From Gordius sp. MW1 (taxonomy: Eukaryota > Nematomorpha > Gordioida > Gordea > Gordiidae): 64,000 nt of DNA. Positions 41,010 to 52,549 of this stretch are shown here, one piece after another. The position numbers were made by a program, and so were the translations under genes. The stretch is from assembly GCA_964036665.1 (NCBI GenBank), contig OZ038530.1, forward strand, positions 5,532,501-5,596,500. Direction: 5' to 3'. The stretch's first letter is position 1, and each line of letters begins with the position of its first letter. The notes below the pieces were generated by a model, which saw nothing but the letters and a program-made list of their open reading frames with translations, was not told the DNA's origin and ran no database searches.

Positions 41010-41636
41010 GTAGAGCCCCGAAACAGCTAGACCACAGCCACCTACATTTTCGGGAGCACAATCGAGCTCGGATATTACGATTAGTAAATGTTGTATTCCC
41101 CATTTCTACCAAAAACCCTTAACCTCGACACTGGCAAAAACGGTATTGTTGTCGGAAACGATTGTTCTTAAGAGACCGTACGCACCTATGAGATTTTTTA
41201 AGAAATCAATTACTACCACTGCAGGTACTCTGTTCACTTATTTAAATTCAGTCCATCTGGATGCCCATCTACAAGGATAATATCTCTCTTCCCTTCAAAA
41301 TCAAAAATCCCAAACCTGTTTCGTCAGTGGCTATCTCTACTTGTCATGTTTTGCCTTCCTGGAAAATTTTCCATACTGCCTGCATCGCCCAATGAACAAG
41401 GTAACAACATCAAGCGATACTTGAGCTGCCAGACGTTACTTTTTGCAAGAACCTCATTTTCGCTATGCCCAAATGACCGGCATGTGGCAGTTCCAGTACC
41501 TGAGTTAGCACCGACGGAATCACTTTATTATCGTTGCGCAGTAACACATTGTTACCATAGATTCATGCATCAAGTTTTGAAATGTGAAGGATATTCTTGC
41601 TAGGTAGTTTAACGCATATTTAATCCGGATCCTCTT

Positions 41637-42026
41637 CAGAGATCAGAAAGGCCCGACCCGATGCTCGACATTTCCCGTCCGGCCTAATTTTGATTTTCGG
41701 GAAGCGCGGGGCGGGCACCAGAATGAGATTGAGGCCATTCGCCCTTATTGTTTTTTATAGTGTATCATATTGTCACCTTTTTATTTGATTGTATTACATT
41801 TATTAATCGTAATTCTTGTCCAAAAAATCTAGAATTAATTTAAAATATTTGGGAAAATACGACAAATGACAAATTTTTTCATTATTTCGGGCCAGGCAGT
41901 TTAAATGATTCAGGTATGACCGGGGGCGGCCACTCTGAAGGGTTCAAACAGTCCCAGGAGGACAATTTATTTAGAAAATCGGACAGGCCGAGTTCGGGTA
42001 AAAATCATTAACCAATCTGACCTCTG
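41637..42026. mobile_element. 390-bp hAT MITE, same family as 27855..28656
   Basis: Ends CAGAGATCAGA and TCTGACCTCTG. Flanks ATCCTCTT (41629..41636) and TTCCTCTT (42027..42034) match 7 of 8, an aged target duplication. GCCCGACCCG/GGGCGGGC-rich subterminal zones as in the 27.9-kb copy. Inserted into the gypsy relic. Confidence 0.8.
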
Positions 42027-42056
42027 TTCCTCTTGGACTAATTTGTGTTATTCGAT

Positions 42057-42730
42057 TAGAGGTGTGCACGGATCAATCCGATCCGACATCCGATCTGTCC
42101 GAACTCGGATCGGATCAACATTTTAATTTTGGAAGTCGGATCGGATCGGATCAACATTTTATTTTAGTCGGATCGAATCGGATTTTCAAATTTAAAATAA
42201 ACAATAAGAAGTTCTAATTAATTAAATTAATAATTTTTAGTATACCTTTTCATAATTATCTTTGAAATGAAGATTGCAAATATGATTCAAAAAAAAGATT
42301 TGCTGAAATGGTGGGTTTCATATCAAACAGTCCTGCCAAGGCTTTATAAGCTGGCAATTAAAATTTTAGCTATACCTGCTACCTCTACCACTTCGGAAAG
42401 AAATTTCTAGGTGGCTGGAAGAACATTAGAAGAGAGAAGAACGCGAATTAAACCAGAAAATTAAGATTCTTTATTATTTTTATATGATAATATGGAATTA
42501 GTCAAATAAAATTTTATATTTATTTTGGGTCTATTAAAATTGCTATACCTTTTTTTATGTATTTTGAATTTAATCATCAATAAAAAGTTCAGTTCGTAAA
42601 ATTTTAATTTTAAAATTTCGGATCGGATCGGATTTAGATTTTAAAAAACTCGGATCGGATCGGATGAATATAAAATTTTTCAAAAACCCCTCGGATCGGA
42701 TTAAAAAAATTTGATCCGTGCACACCTCTA
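42057..42730 (+). mobile_element. 674-bp hAT deletion derivative with transposase remnant
   Basis: Exact 20-bp inverted ends: TAGAGGTGTGCACGGATCAA and its complement at 42711..42730. Flanks TATTCGAT (42049..42056) and TATTTGAT (42731..42738) match 7 of 8. Subterminal arrays of CGGATCGGATCGGAT repeat on both sides. At about 42299..42510 a transposase C-terminus survives: LLKWWVSYQTVLPRLYKLAI, IPATSTTSERNF-stop-VAGRTLEERRTRIKPEN, the hAT dimerisation domain. A second copy of the left end at 61179 carries much more of a transposase. Confidence 0.9.
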
Positions 42731-43883
42731 TATTTGATATACTTTCGCGAAGTTTTGGCCTTTAACTCTTCGCGAATTAGGTCATTATCGTAATTACTTA
42801 ATCTAGAAAATGTGTCCAGCAAATTAGAAATACCTTTGCGGTGTTGCGTTTTTCAAGCGCTAATAACAATAGATCCCCAATGTCCTTTGCAATATTTAAA
42901 ATTCGGCCAGTATGATATTCACTGCAATGCGTCAAACTCACTATTACCGCCAAAGTCTCCTTTTCAATTAAGGAGTAATTAAGCTCTGCTTTTTTAAATT
43001 CTCGCCAAAAGTAGAGAATTGGACGGTACTCCTAACCGCTTACATGCCATTACACTCCACCCACGCGTACCTCTCTACCTCTGGTGGTTTATTGGGTACA
43101 AAGATGGTTGGAACAGGTCCTATCGTTAGAATCTTTATACCGCTTCGAAGGCTTCTTGCTCCTCCATATAAATCATTCATTATCCGTTGTCAGAAAGTAT
43201 GAATTAACCCCTGTCTCCGCGATGTTCGTCAAAAACTTGTTATCGTTTTTACCGACCAAGGAACTCCTTGTTTTGAGGTAGTCAAATTTTTAGTATATCC
43301 ATCGTACTTTGTAGGGGACGAACTAAATCCGAACGCGACCCAAAGACATTTTAATATTTCCATCAGATCACCCTCCCCCCTCGTGGGTATGGTATAAAAG
43401 TTGTAACACCACAATTATGATATTTGGGAGATTTATAAATATTTCTATCAAATGAAAATTTGTAAAAGAAATTAACCGTCGCTATTAAGATTTTATGACT
43501 TTATTAAAGAAAATCAGATAATATGTTAAATCTTATGAATGAACATTTTATAAGGTTGAACAGTATTGCATAAATGGCAAATTTAAACAAATAACTGTAA
43601 ATTATTTTGTTAATTATAATTCAGTTAAAATAGGAATTAGAGAGTTAGGTGAAAAGATAACCAGATGTTTTGGCATTGATAATTTGCTCTAATCTTTTCC
43701 TTGTTGTGGCATCATTTTCCTAAATATATGTAAAAACGATAAACTTTATTATTAGATTGAGTGACGTATAATTCATTTACAAAAAATCAGATAAAGAAAA
43801 AAATTTAAAGCTTAAAAATGGAATGTGATATCAATATGGTTTAGTTTAAAATGACAAAATAGATTAAAAAAATATTACAAATC

Positions 43884-44310
43884 CATCGTAAGACCGGCGT
43901 TACTCTATAGAAGTGAACCATGGGCAATAAGGAAGAAAAGTTATTACAAGCCACGAAGATGAGATTCAAACGGTGGAGCTTAGAGTATACTAAGCCCGAC
44001 CATGACAAACCTCGGCAAAATGGGTATTCAACCTATGACAACTAAATTAACCAAAATCGGCTAAAGTGGTATGGCGATATATAAAGTAGGGTGACAAATG
44101 TTGCAAATCGAAAAAGTGTCACGTGGAAAGAGCAAGTAAACAATGTAATGAAAATTTAGAAGATGAATCAGGACATCACGCTTACCCGATCAAGATAGAA
44201 GAAACTTATCAAAACAAACCCCACGATTGTGGGTTCTAATAAGAGATGAGGAGGCACATTATTATTGAAGACAGGGCACTAAGTTTTAGGCTAAATTATA
44301 GTATTCACTC
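43884..44310 (+). pseudogene. RTE-like LINE C-terminal relic
   Basis: Plus-strand translation with stops: RPALLYGSEPWAIRKK-like start, then NLGKMGIQPMTTKLTKIGLK, WYGDI and a basic R/K-rich end. This is the region after the catalytic domain of RTE/BovB-type reverse transcriptases (family pattern RPALLYGAECW...LRWYGHV). It ends immediately before the small Helitron at 44318. Confidence 0.65.
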
Positions 44311-44317
44311 AACAATA

Positions 44318-44655
44318 TCTTATATATAAAAATGAAACTATGTGTGTGTGTGTGTGTATATGCCGCCACCAATTTTGAAAAACTACCAGACCGATTTGGC
44401 TTAAAATTTCACAGTTTGTTCCTGACACCTCGGAGCATGTTTTAAGATTTGTTCGAGCCAAATCGGTTCAGTAGTTTTCGAGTATTCGGAAGCGTTGCAC
44501 TGTATACGGAAATAGAACAATAGAAGTAAAACATATAGACATCAAACTTTATTTTTACTTTAATAACCGCTTTATCATTATATATGCCCTCAAATTCCAA
44601 CATAATTTAATACACCCGGGTAAATGGCAAAACAACGTTTGCAGGGTTCATCTAG
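44318..44655 (+). mobile_element. 338-bp non-autonomous Helitron
   Basis: Begins TCTTATATATAAAAATG and ends CTAG, preceded by the hairpin GCAAAACAACGTTTGC about 10 nt from the terminus. It is flanked by A (44317) and T (44656). A (TG)n run starts near 44341. Same terminal plan as the 1232..4521 element, including an AAC hairpin loop, so it was probably mobilised by a related Rep-helicase. No coding capacity. Confidence 0.85.
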
Positions 44656-45574
44656 TAAATAATAGAGATCCCAAAACGTTCACAATGTGGTTGTAAGTGA
44701 TGCAAAGCTAGTCAGCTAACGTGGTTGTAAATGACACAAAGCGCAAAACTAGTGTCTTTAATAAACAAATGGCCAGGAGTAAGGGACAATCTTCAACAAT
44801 CTCAACTGAATTCGTAAGAGAAAGTCTGATGTTAGTTAACTGTAATGCTAGTCATCATAAGGATATCATTAGATCAAAAGGAATTAGTTGAAAAGAAGCC
44901 AATCAAACGTATTCCAAACAAGTGATGTGCGCGTGTAGAAGTAGAAGAAAATATTGCAAAAACGAGCTAGACACCTAGATAGTCAAAAAATGAGAGGGAA
45001 GCTTTGAGGCAAGGTACATACGAAATTTTTTTTTTAAAAAGAGCGAAGATAAGGTTGTTAAAATCATCTGTATTAAAAGCAGTAAATTATAGAGAAATTA
45101 TAAAAATTTTAGACAAAGCCAGCAAAGAATAATATTATTCTTATTTAACAAAGGAAGAGGCTTATGCATACAAACTATTAGAATGATAATAACAAGTTAA
45201 ATTAAAGGATTAGATTAGTGAAAAAGGCCTATGCCATGGGTAATTGAAAATTAGGAACAAGATTGGGGTAGACATATTGCTCCCTGAGAAATGGATTGCT
45301 CTATTTACACAAAATCCCAAACTGAGATAGTTGAGTTCCAAGTTTGAAAAGCTGTAAAATTTAAACTTATTATCCATATGACTTAAAATTAACTTTGGTA
45401 ATGCAAATATTAGCATCTTTAATATTTTAATAAAAAAAGTAGTGGATAAAATTTGAAAGGTAATATACTCAATATTTTTCATCATTGAATGAAAAAACTA
45501 AAAGAAACTATATTCTGGGGAGTCAGTTAATACAACTGCCATATCTTTATATTTATGGTTTGTTTCATATGAAT
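44656..45574. other. Unassigned stretch downstream of PSMG1
   Basis: About 44680..45190 on the plus strand has short broken stretches that read like decayed coding DNA (for example KAVNYREIIKILDKASKE), family unknown. On the minus strand, 32 nt after the PSMG1 stop, an ATG at 45542 starts MAVVLTDSPEYSF and then stops. An open stretch 45485..45210 could be an exon of another gene, but no family was recognised. Confidence 0.3.
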
Positions 45575-46845
45575 TTAAATTGCTAAATTAAATTGAGATC
45601 TCAAGAAAAGTTGCTTTTGATTTCTTTGTAGTGTCTGTTTAAAAGAGTGGTAATAAATTGAAAACATTGAAAAACATAATTCACTAAATGTGTATAAAAT
45701 GTTAAGGGTGAAAATAAAAATTCTCTGGATTCACATAAATGATTCAATTATACTAATTTAGATAATAATGGCAATAAAACAACTAAACATTCAGTACAAT
45801 ATAGTTAATATAAAAAATTGAACCTGAATATTGATGTTTTCTGAGATATTCTTTAGTGTTAGAAGAGGTTGAAAAGCATTAATTGTAGAGTAGTCAGTGT
45901 AAAATGCTTCAGAGTACACAATGTAAAGATCAGCAGGGATTTTATGGATTTGGCTATAAGTCATTACTACATAAAAATAAGATTGTTTTTTTAAACATTA
46001 TATAACAATATATATATGATAATTAAATAAATGTTTGTCACTTGAAGCTGCAATCCCGGAAATAACATTTGGTTGTTCTAAATAGGGACATACATTAAAA
46101 GTGTCTTTAACAATGTCAGTGCTGAGCTTTCTAAGACAAGGCAATTTAATGGCAGTATTATCTAATTTTAGATTTGAATAATGTAAATTTGTTAGAATGA
46201 TTATAGCTGTGTTTTGTAGATTGACATTTGATGTTATCTAAAAAATTAAATATATTATAATAAATCATACTATTGAAACAAGATCATTATGAGTTTCTGG
46301 AGTTAAAGTTATTTGCATATGGCAAAATAAAATATTTGATTCTTTATTTTGCCTCAGAAAAATGCAATCTTTGTTTCCAATGTTCTACATGCAATTGTAC
46401 AATTGAAAATTACATTTATACTTTGTTTTTTGATAAAGCAGTTGGAGTAATTGTGGTGAGGTATCCAATAGTTTCAAAATTATCATCCAAAAGATATGTT
46501 TCAGAAAAAGCTTATATGAATAAATTTGAATCTTTGATTATACATACCTGAAGCATTGGGACCAATAGCAAAAATCAAAACTGATGGATTTAAGGATTTA
46601 AAAAGGCCTTTTGAATTAGTTTGCTCGCCTAAAAATTTTGGCGACCATTCAATTTGCATAAATAATCTAATTATTAAGGTAAAATTTGTATAGTTAACCT
46701 AATTTAAAGCCATAGAATTAATACTAATAAGTCTTCACATAATGCCATGTAGCTCTTACTCATTTTCAATATCACTTTCTTCTTCCTCTTCATCAACGGC
46801 TTGAGAAGTGGGAAAATTTATGTCACCCCAAAAAAGAACGGTCAT
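45575..46845 (-). CDS. PSMG1: Proteasome assembly chaperone 1 (PAC1), 7 exons
   Basis: With PSMG2 this protein scaffolds assembly of the 20S proteasome alpha ring. CDS = complement join(46760..46845, 46548..46666, 46422..46510, 46271..46384, 46042..46237, 45824..45966, 45575..45634), 807 nt, 268 aa (human 288). The start MTVLFWGDINFP with an acidic run (DEEEEESDIE) mirrors human MAATFFGEVVKAP..DEEEEEE. Further matches: FAIGPNAS (human FIIAIGNNA), CIFLRQNKESN.LFC (human CVFYHLKSNPSVFLC), ITILT/IIILTNLHY, and the diagnostic PYLEQPNVISGIAAS with SQIHKIPADLYIVYSEAFY (human LLEQPNIVHDLPAA, QVWKIPAILYLCYTD). Introns 2 and 3 are 37 nt, intron 4 is 33 nt (42 nt with an upstream GTTTCA donor). The last exon (TLQRNQKQLF...) is the least certain. 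No lesions. Confidence 0.88.
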
Positions 46846-46950
46846 TTATTTTTTTCATTTTTGGAAGCTAACACGATAACTGCATCCAGTTCCATAACAA
46901 TACTTTTTAACTTTTCGATCTTATTAGGCCGCCAATGGTCTACATATCAA
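46846..46950 (-). CDS. Possible last exon of an unknown gene abutting PSMG1
   Basis: After an AG at a plausible acceptor (GTTGATATGTAG), the minus strand is open as HWRPNKIEKLKSIVMELDAV and IVLASKNEKNK, then TGA. That TGA overlaps the PSMG1 start as ATGA. The composition looks coding, but no family is recognised and the hAT MITE at 46980 lies directly upstream. It could equally be a decayed transposon piece or 5' UTR. Confidence 0.25.
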
Positions 46951-46979
46951 CAAATAAACTGAGAGCTATGCATAGAGCT

Positions 46980-47581
46980 CAGGCGCGTAGCCATGATTTT
47001 TACGAGGGGGGGGGGGGGGGGAAATCAGGCAAAAATCCCTCCCCCCATTTTATTTGTAATTAATAGTAAAAATTAAACAGCCAAAAAGTCAGGCTCGCTT
47101 CTGTGCCCACACTGCTAAGGGGTCGGGCAGGCTACTGTTCTAAATTGAGATTTTTAAGTAGGCCTGGGCGAGCACTATAATAAGAATATTTGTACAGTTT
47201 ACTATTCTTTGTCAAAATTCTATTTATAAAATTTCTTGAATTAGATTCAAAATTTCACAAAAAAAAAACAAAATTAATTCTGAAATTTAAAATCGTCATT
47301 ATGGGCCCGGCTGTTCGAACAACATAAGAAAATTGGAAAATCAACGGGTTTTGGCTGGCCTTAGCAGGCAATTTAGTTATCAAACCTGGATGGGTACAAA
47401 TATGATAAAAGTATTAATATTATATAGAATGAGGAACATTATAATTAATCGCTTAGTTATATACTTCCTGGGGCGGTCTGGTGTATTCACAACAAGTTTT
47501 ATTCATAGCAATTTTCAGTATTCGGAAATTTTACAACGCATTTTGTCAAAGGGGGGGGGGATTCCCTCATTTACGCCACTG
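46980..47581. mobile_element. 602-bp hAT-type MITE with perfect 8-bp target duplication
   Basis: Left end CAGGCGCGTAGCC, right end TTACGCCACTG. Flanks are ATAGAGCT at 46972..46979 and ATAGAGCT at 47582..47589. It contains G16 (47006..47021), G10 near 47551 and CCTCCCCCC runs. Non-coding; the ORF over its right half is not supported. It sits about 130 bp upstream of the PSMG1 start. Confidence 0.88.
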
Positions 47582-47711
47582 ATAGAGCTTCCCTCAGTTG
47601 AGTAAAAATATTAGAGGGTGCTAGAGACATGAGGTCAATATATGGGCAATGATGTTAAAAAAAATCTTTTAAAACTTTTGGGGTAAATAAAAACTAGTAT
47701 AATGTATTGTT

Positions 47712-47901
47712 GTAAAAACGGCTGGATTTTGTTTGGTTGACCATTGGTTTTAGTCGACTAAACACAAACCGACCAAAGGTTTTTTGCTCTGTTTTCTTAA
47801 TCACGTTAATAGACCCAAAGTTTTTTGGTCAAACCTTTAATCTGTTAATGTTAAGGCAACTAAAACCAAAAATCGACCAAACAAAACCCAGCCGTTTTTA
47901 C
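47712..47901. mobile_element. 190-bp MITE, family of 24654..24782, between 15-bp direct repeats
   Basis: Ends GTAAAAACGGCTGG and (inverted) CCAGCCGTTTTTAC, followed by ATTTTGTTTGGTTGA versus TCGACCAAACAAAA. The 15-mer ACTAGTATAATGTAT lies at 47693..47707 and again at 47905..47919, within 5 nt of each end. The interior repeats GACCAAAG / GACCCAAAG words. No coding capacity. Confidence 0.8.
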
Positions 47902-47919
47902 GACACTAGTATAATGTAT

Positions 47920-49890
47920 ATATCTATAGAAAGTGCAAAAAATACAAATGTTAAATTAGCTATGTCGTTTTAACTATTTATATTTGCCTACTCATATAAA
48001 TCATACACACGCTATGAAATTTTTTTAGCACGATTATTAAGTAAGAACCTTTCCACATTTATTTAATCAAGGTAATTTATCCCCCTCTACCCTCTCCCCT
48101 CTCTCCCCCTCTCGCTGTAAAATGCCGCGTGCTAACGTCAGCTACGCTAGCAAGGCAAGCGAGGATTAAGGAGATCGTTGTACTGTACCCACAATATATA
48201 TTGATCTCCCCTTTTTAATCGCGTATCGAAAAACTCTTTGGCATTCTTCATCTTTTCAAAATATATATATATTGTAGCATATTTATGCGCATGATTATAT
48301 ATAATTAAGTACCTTGGCGATGATTCTAATCCATTATAATAAAGGAAGAAAACAAAAATGATTTTATTAATTAGATTTTAATTAATAATTATTAAGTATA
48401 ATAATTGTTTCTAAGAAAAGTTGCGTGTCCCTAAATGTATTTCTTCAATTAATGCCCTATTATCCCCAAACATCCATTCTAATTTTTGTACATTTTAAAT
48501 ACCATTGGAATTTAATCCTTTTAGAAACCGCGGTAGATAGCTCGATTAAGAAAAAAGTGATGGAATTAAAAACAACTGAAATCAACATATTGTTATATGA
48601 GTTGTTTATAAAAGTCCATATATTTTTTATACTCACGTTTGTGATCTATTGTTAAACATCTTAACGCTCTTTTTTAATATATAAATATGGCATTTTGTCA
48701 TTACTCGATATAAGGGTAAATTTTTTTAAATTGACCTACAAATTAAAATCTTATTTGAACATCAAGCACATCTGTCTAACTAATGAGATGATTTTCTGTT
48801 GTTTTTATGACAATACAATATTTTTGAGAAAAGATAACGTTTACTTAAAATATTGTGTGGTATGTTTTTGCTATTTAATTAGAATATCAAATGATTCATC
48901 ATTTGGGCTTAAAATCTTATTTTCATTAAAATTAGGGAAGGGGGGTTGTACGACATTTTTTATCATTATGGGGGTGATAACTGAAAAAGTTTGGAACCAC
49001 TTGCTAAGAGGTCTAAGTAATGGGTGATGTAGATTTATATTTAGGGTAAAACATTATGCCTCTTGCATTTTGCCCGTTAAGAAACGTCTAGTGTCATGTG
49101 TGTTAAGTTCATATCTTTCTTATTCAATGTTTTCACGTTTTCATTAGCCTAGTGGCAATCCCTAATTACGTCAGGCTAGGGCTTATATTAATAAAATGCT
49201 TCCTCGGTCTTGACATATTCTGCCTAAATAATATTTTTAACGATTAATTTATACATCAGGTATTAGTTGAAAGACATTTTGCAATTTGTAACTTTTCCAT
49301 GCCTTTTTTACTCATGCAACATCTTGGGATTCTTATGGTACGATACAACTTTGATTCCTTTGCCAAATTTCGGCCTATTTTAGATGATAATAAGATATTT
49401 GTAGTTCACCAATATGCCTTTTTTATATGTGACTTTTCGTTATAAACTTTTTAATGAAAAGTTTTAATAATAATTTGTCTTATTCCGCATAATTAGCCTA
49501 ACAAGCGCGTACAGCATTGTATGCTACTAGTGCAAGCAGTAGATGTATGTAGCTAATAAAAATTTCTGAGAATCGGAGTCGAAGCAGCAAAAAGATGTTC
49601 AAGCAATAAGTAGAATATATATCATGAGCAGATTTAAAATGATACTAACTCATACAATTTGCTTCTAATAAAAATGCTATCTCCTTGTATTTCTGTTTGG
49701 GCAATCTGCTCATTGCTAAACATTTTTTTGCTGCTTCGACTCCGCCTCTTTGGCATTTTTATTTGTTACATATACTGCCCATGCACCGAGTAGCATCCAC
49801 AGCTCATGCTCTACTCTCTTTTTTAGCATCTAATTGTGGGTGCTTGGGGTTGGGGGCAACTTATTTTACATTTTAATAAGGCAAACGGTT
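47920..49890. other. Intergenic DNA, no gene recognised
   Basis: AT-rich with a CCCTCT-rich patch near 48080. Around 48940..49015 the words GGGGGTTGTACGACATTTTT and AGTTTGGAACCACTTGCTAAGAGG look like a transposon end. ORFs here show no family similarity. An inverted repeat (49575..49745) is listed separately. Confidence 0.45.
49575..49745. repeat. Inverted repeat (hairpin) CGGAGTCGAAGCAGCAAAAA
   Basis: CGGAGTCGAAGCAGCAAAAA at about 49575..49594 is mirrored by TTTTTGCTGCTTCGACTCCG at about 49725..49744. Further matching words inside (GAGCAGATTT / AATCTGCTCA) make a hairpin of roughly 170 nt. Possibly a small palindromic MITE; ends not defined. Confidence 0.6.
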
Positions 49891-50576
49891 TATTAATTGC
49901 TATGCAATTAATGGGCTCGTTTTTTGTTGTCCGTTGTCCGATGTCTGTCCGTTACCCTCCTATCTATTTGCATTGGGTATATTAGGTTATCGCTTTTTTA
50001 AATTAATACATGAGAAAGAGGTGCCCCACCCCTCATCTCTATCTCCCTCGCTGTGTTATTTTTAATTGCTATGCATAAGAGGTGCCCCACCCCTCATCTC
50101 TATCTCCCTCGGTGTGTTATATATAAGATTTGTTAAATTATTTATTATATAATAAACATAAATAAAAAACTCGGGCCTTCGGCCCTCGTGGGAAGGGGGA
50201 GAAGGGAAGGGAAGAGGGGAAGGGAAGGGGGGACGACTCATCTGTACTTCGTATAAATGTATCATATTTGCTATGCAATTTATGGGCGAGAAAGGTGGGA
50301 AGGGGCGAGAATGCCTACAGGGGGGTATTAAATGCCTAATGATTAATTAATTATTTACACAAATTTTCCATTATAGGCAAAATGTAAGGCAAGGGTTAGG
50401 GTTAGATTTAGTGTTTGCATCTAGTTGCGTATTACATTAGTTTTTATGGCCTTTAGTGATTATGGGTCTAACAAACATTATATTATAAAACAACACAATG
50501 TTAAGAATTTGCAGAATTGTTGGGAGAAATTTTTTGTTGAATTTGAACAATTTTTAATTAAAAAAATCAATAATTT

Positions 50577-51450
50577 GGCCAATGGTCACTTTTTCTCTAT
50601 TGGTCAGTACCAACAGATACTCTATAAGTCAATGATAGCCAAAAAAAACGGAAAAAAAAATTTTGATGCTCACTTTGGCCAATGGTCATTTTTTTCCATT
50701 GGTCAGCAGCCAGCACACGGTAAAAGTGGATATACATTCATAAGAGTAAAAAAAACGAAAAAAAAATTTTCGAATCACATTTTGGCCAATGGTCATTTTT
50801 TTCCATTGGTCAGCAGCCAGGACACGGTAAAAGCGGATATAAATTCATAATAGTCAAAAAAAACGAAAAAAAAGTTTTCGAATCACATTTTGGCCAATGG
50901 TCATTTTATTCCATTGGTCAGCAGCCAGCGAACGGCCAAAAAGTCATAATAGCAATGGTAGGAACAGGAACAATCATAATAGTCAAAAAAAACGAAAAAA
51001 ATAATTTCGATTCACATTTTGGCCAATGGTCATTTTTTCCATCGGTCAGGAGCCAGCGGACGGCCAAAAAGTCATAATAGCAATGGTAGTAACAGGAACA
51101 ATCATAATAGTCAAAAAAAACGAAAAAATAAACTCGGATTCACATTTTGGCCAATGGTCATTTTTTTCATTGGTCAGCAGCCAACGGACGGCCAAAAAGT
51201 CTTATTATCAATGATAGTAACAAGAACAATCATAAGAGTCAAAAAAACTCCGGGATTCTAACCCAAAAACTAGTTAAATTGCATAGCAATTAGAAGTAAA
51301 CAACTTTTATTTATGTTTATTATATAACATTGGTCAGCAGCCAGCGGACGGCCAAAAAGTCATAATAGCAATGGTAGAAACAGGAACAATAGTCAAAAAA
51401 AAAACGAAAAAAATAATTTCGATTCACATTTTGGCCAATGGTCATTTTTT
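50577..51450 (+). repeat. Tandem repeats with CCAATGG dyads, left arm
   Basis: Units start GGCCAATGGTCA at 50577, 50677, 50784, 50892, 51021, 51149 and 51433, so the period grows from 100 to 107-108 and then 128-129 nt; the last gap is 284. Each unit holds CCAATGGTCATTTTTT..CCATTGGTCAGCAGCCAG, an internal inverted dyad, and a short A-rich spacer. From the fourth unit the word GGACGGCCAAAAAGTCATAA is added. Confidence 0.85.
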
Positions 51451-52549
51451 TCATTGGTCAGCAGCCAGCGGACGGCCAAAAATTCTTATTAACAATGATA
51501 GTAACAAGAACAATCATAAGAGTCAAAAAAACTCCGGGATTCTAACCCCAAAACTAGTTAAATTGCATAGCAATTAAAAGTAAACAACTTTTATTTATGT
51601 TTATTATATAACTAGTTAAATTGCATAGCATTAAAAGTAAACAACTTTTATCTATGTTTATTATATAACAAAAACTAGTTAAATTGCATAGCAAATAAAA
51701 GTAAACAACTTTTATTTATGTTTATTATATACCTAAAACCCAAGCCCTCCTGAAAGAATTGGGGCGCCGTTTAGCTGCCAATACCCTTGACAAAAGGGAA
51801 ACTTTTTTTTTAAAACAGAAAATCGGAATTATAATTTGTCATTTCAACGCGATCGCAATTTTTGAATGTTTACCTCGCATATAATTTTTATAGTATATAT
51901 AGTTTCATTTAATAAAAGATATCAATTTAAAAAAAAAAAAACTAGTTAAATTGCATAGCAATTAAAAGTAACCAACTTTTATTTATGTTTATATAATAGA
52001 TAATTTAACAAATCTTATATATAACACACCGAGGGAGATAGAGATGAGGGGTGGGGCACCTCTTATGCATAGCAATTAAAAATAACACAGCGAGGGAGAT
52101 AGAGATGAGGGGTGGGGCACCTCTTTCTCATGCATTAATTTAAAAAAGCGATAACCTAATATACCCAATGCAAATAGATAGGGAGGGTAACGGACAGACA
52201 ACGGACGGACAGACAACGGACGGACGGACGGACGGACAACAAAAAACGAGCCCATAAATTGCATAGCAATTAAAAGTTGTTTACTTTTAATTGCTATGCA
52301 ATTTAACTAGTTATATAATAAACATAAATAAAAGTTGTTTACTTTTAATTGCTATGCAATTTAACTAGTTTTTTAGATAAAAGTTGTTTACTTTTAATGC
52401 TATGCGATTTAACTAGTTATATAATAAACATAAATAAAAGTTGTTTACTTTTTAATTGCTATGCAATTTAACTAGTTTTGGGGTTAGAATCCCGGAGTTT
52501 TTTTGACAATTATGATTGTTCTTGTTACTATCATTGATAATAAGAATTT

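Larger units (their letters stand above)
41060..43400 (-). pseudogene. Decayed gypsy pol, split by two hAT elements
   Basis: Minus strand, in pol order: RT tail (VAFGFSSSPTK near 43330, RT motif usually PFGL..AP), RNase H (PILYFWREFKKAELNYSLIE, then KETLAVIVSLTHC, about 43030..42930), then after the two inserted elements the integrase zinc region (LELPHAGHLGIAKMRFL near 41500..41440) and NLIGAYGLLRTIVSDN (near 41190..41140; integrase usually has TDNG here). Many stops and shifts. Joining 42739 to 41628 across the insertions gives the normal RNase H to integrase order. Confidence 0.7.

Noticed and set aside
48425..49027. Two plus-strand ORFs of 76 and 110 codons
   Set aside because: AT-rich, no recognisable domain or exon pattern; the end of the second looks like a transposon terminus.
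50577..51450. CRISPR-like array suspected from regular repeats
   Set aside because: Repeats are about 100-130 bp with no short direct-repeat/unique-spacer pattern, arms are inverted copies, and the DNA is clearly eukaryotic.
50425..51577. Overlapping ORFs on both strands with repeated LANGHFFSIGQ-type peptides
   Set aside because: They only translate the tandem repeat of the foldback element; frames change at unit borders and no family similarity is seen.
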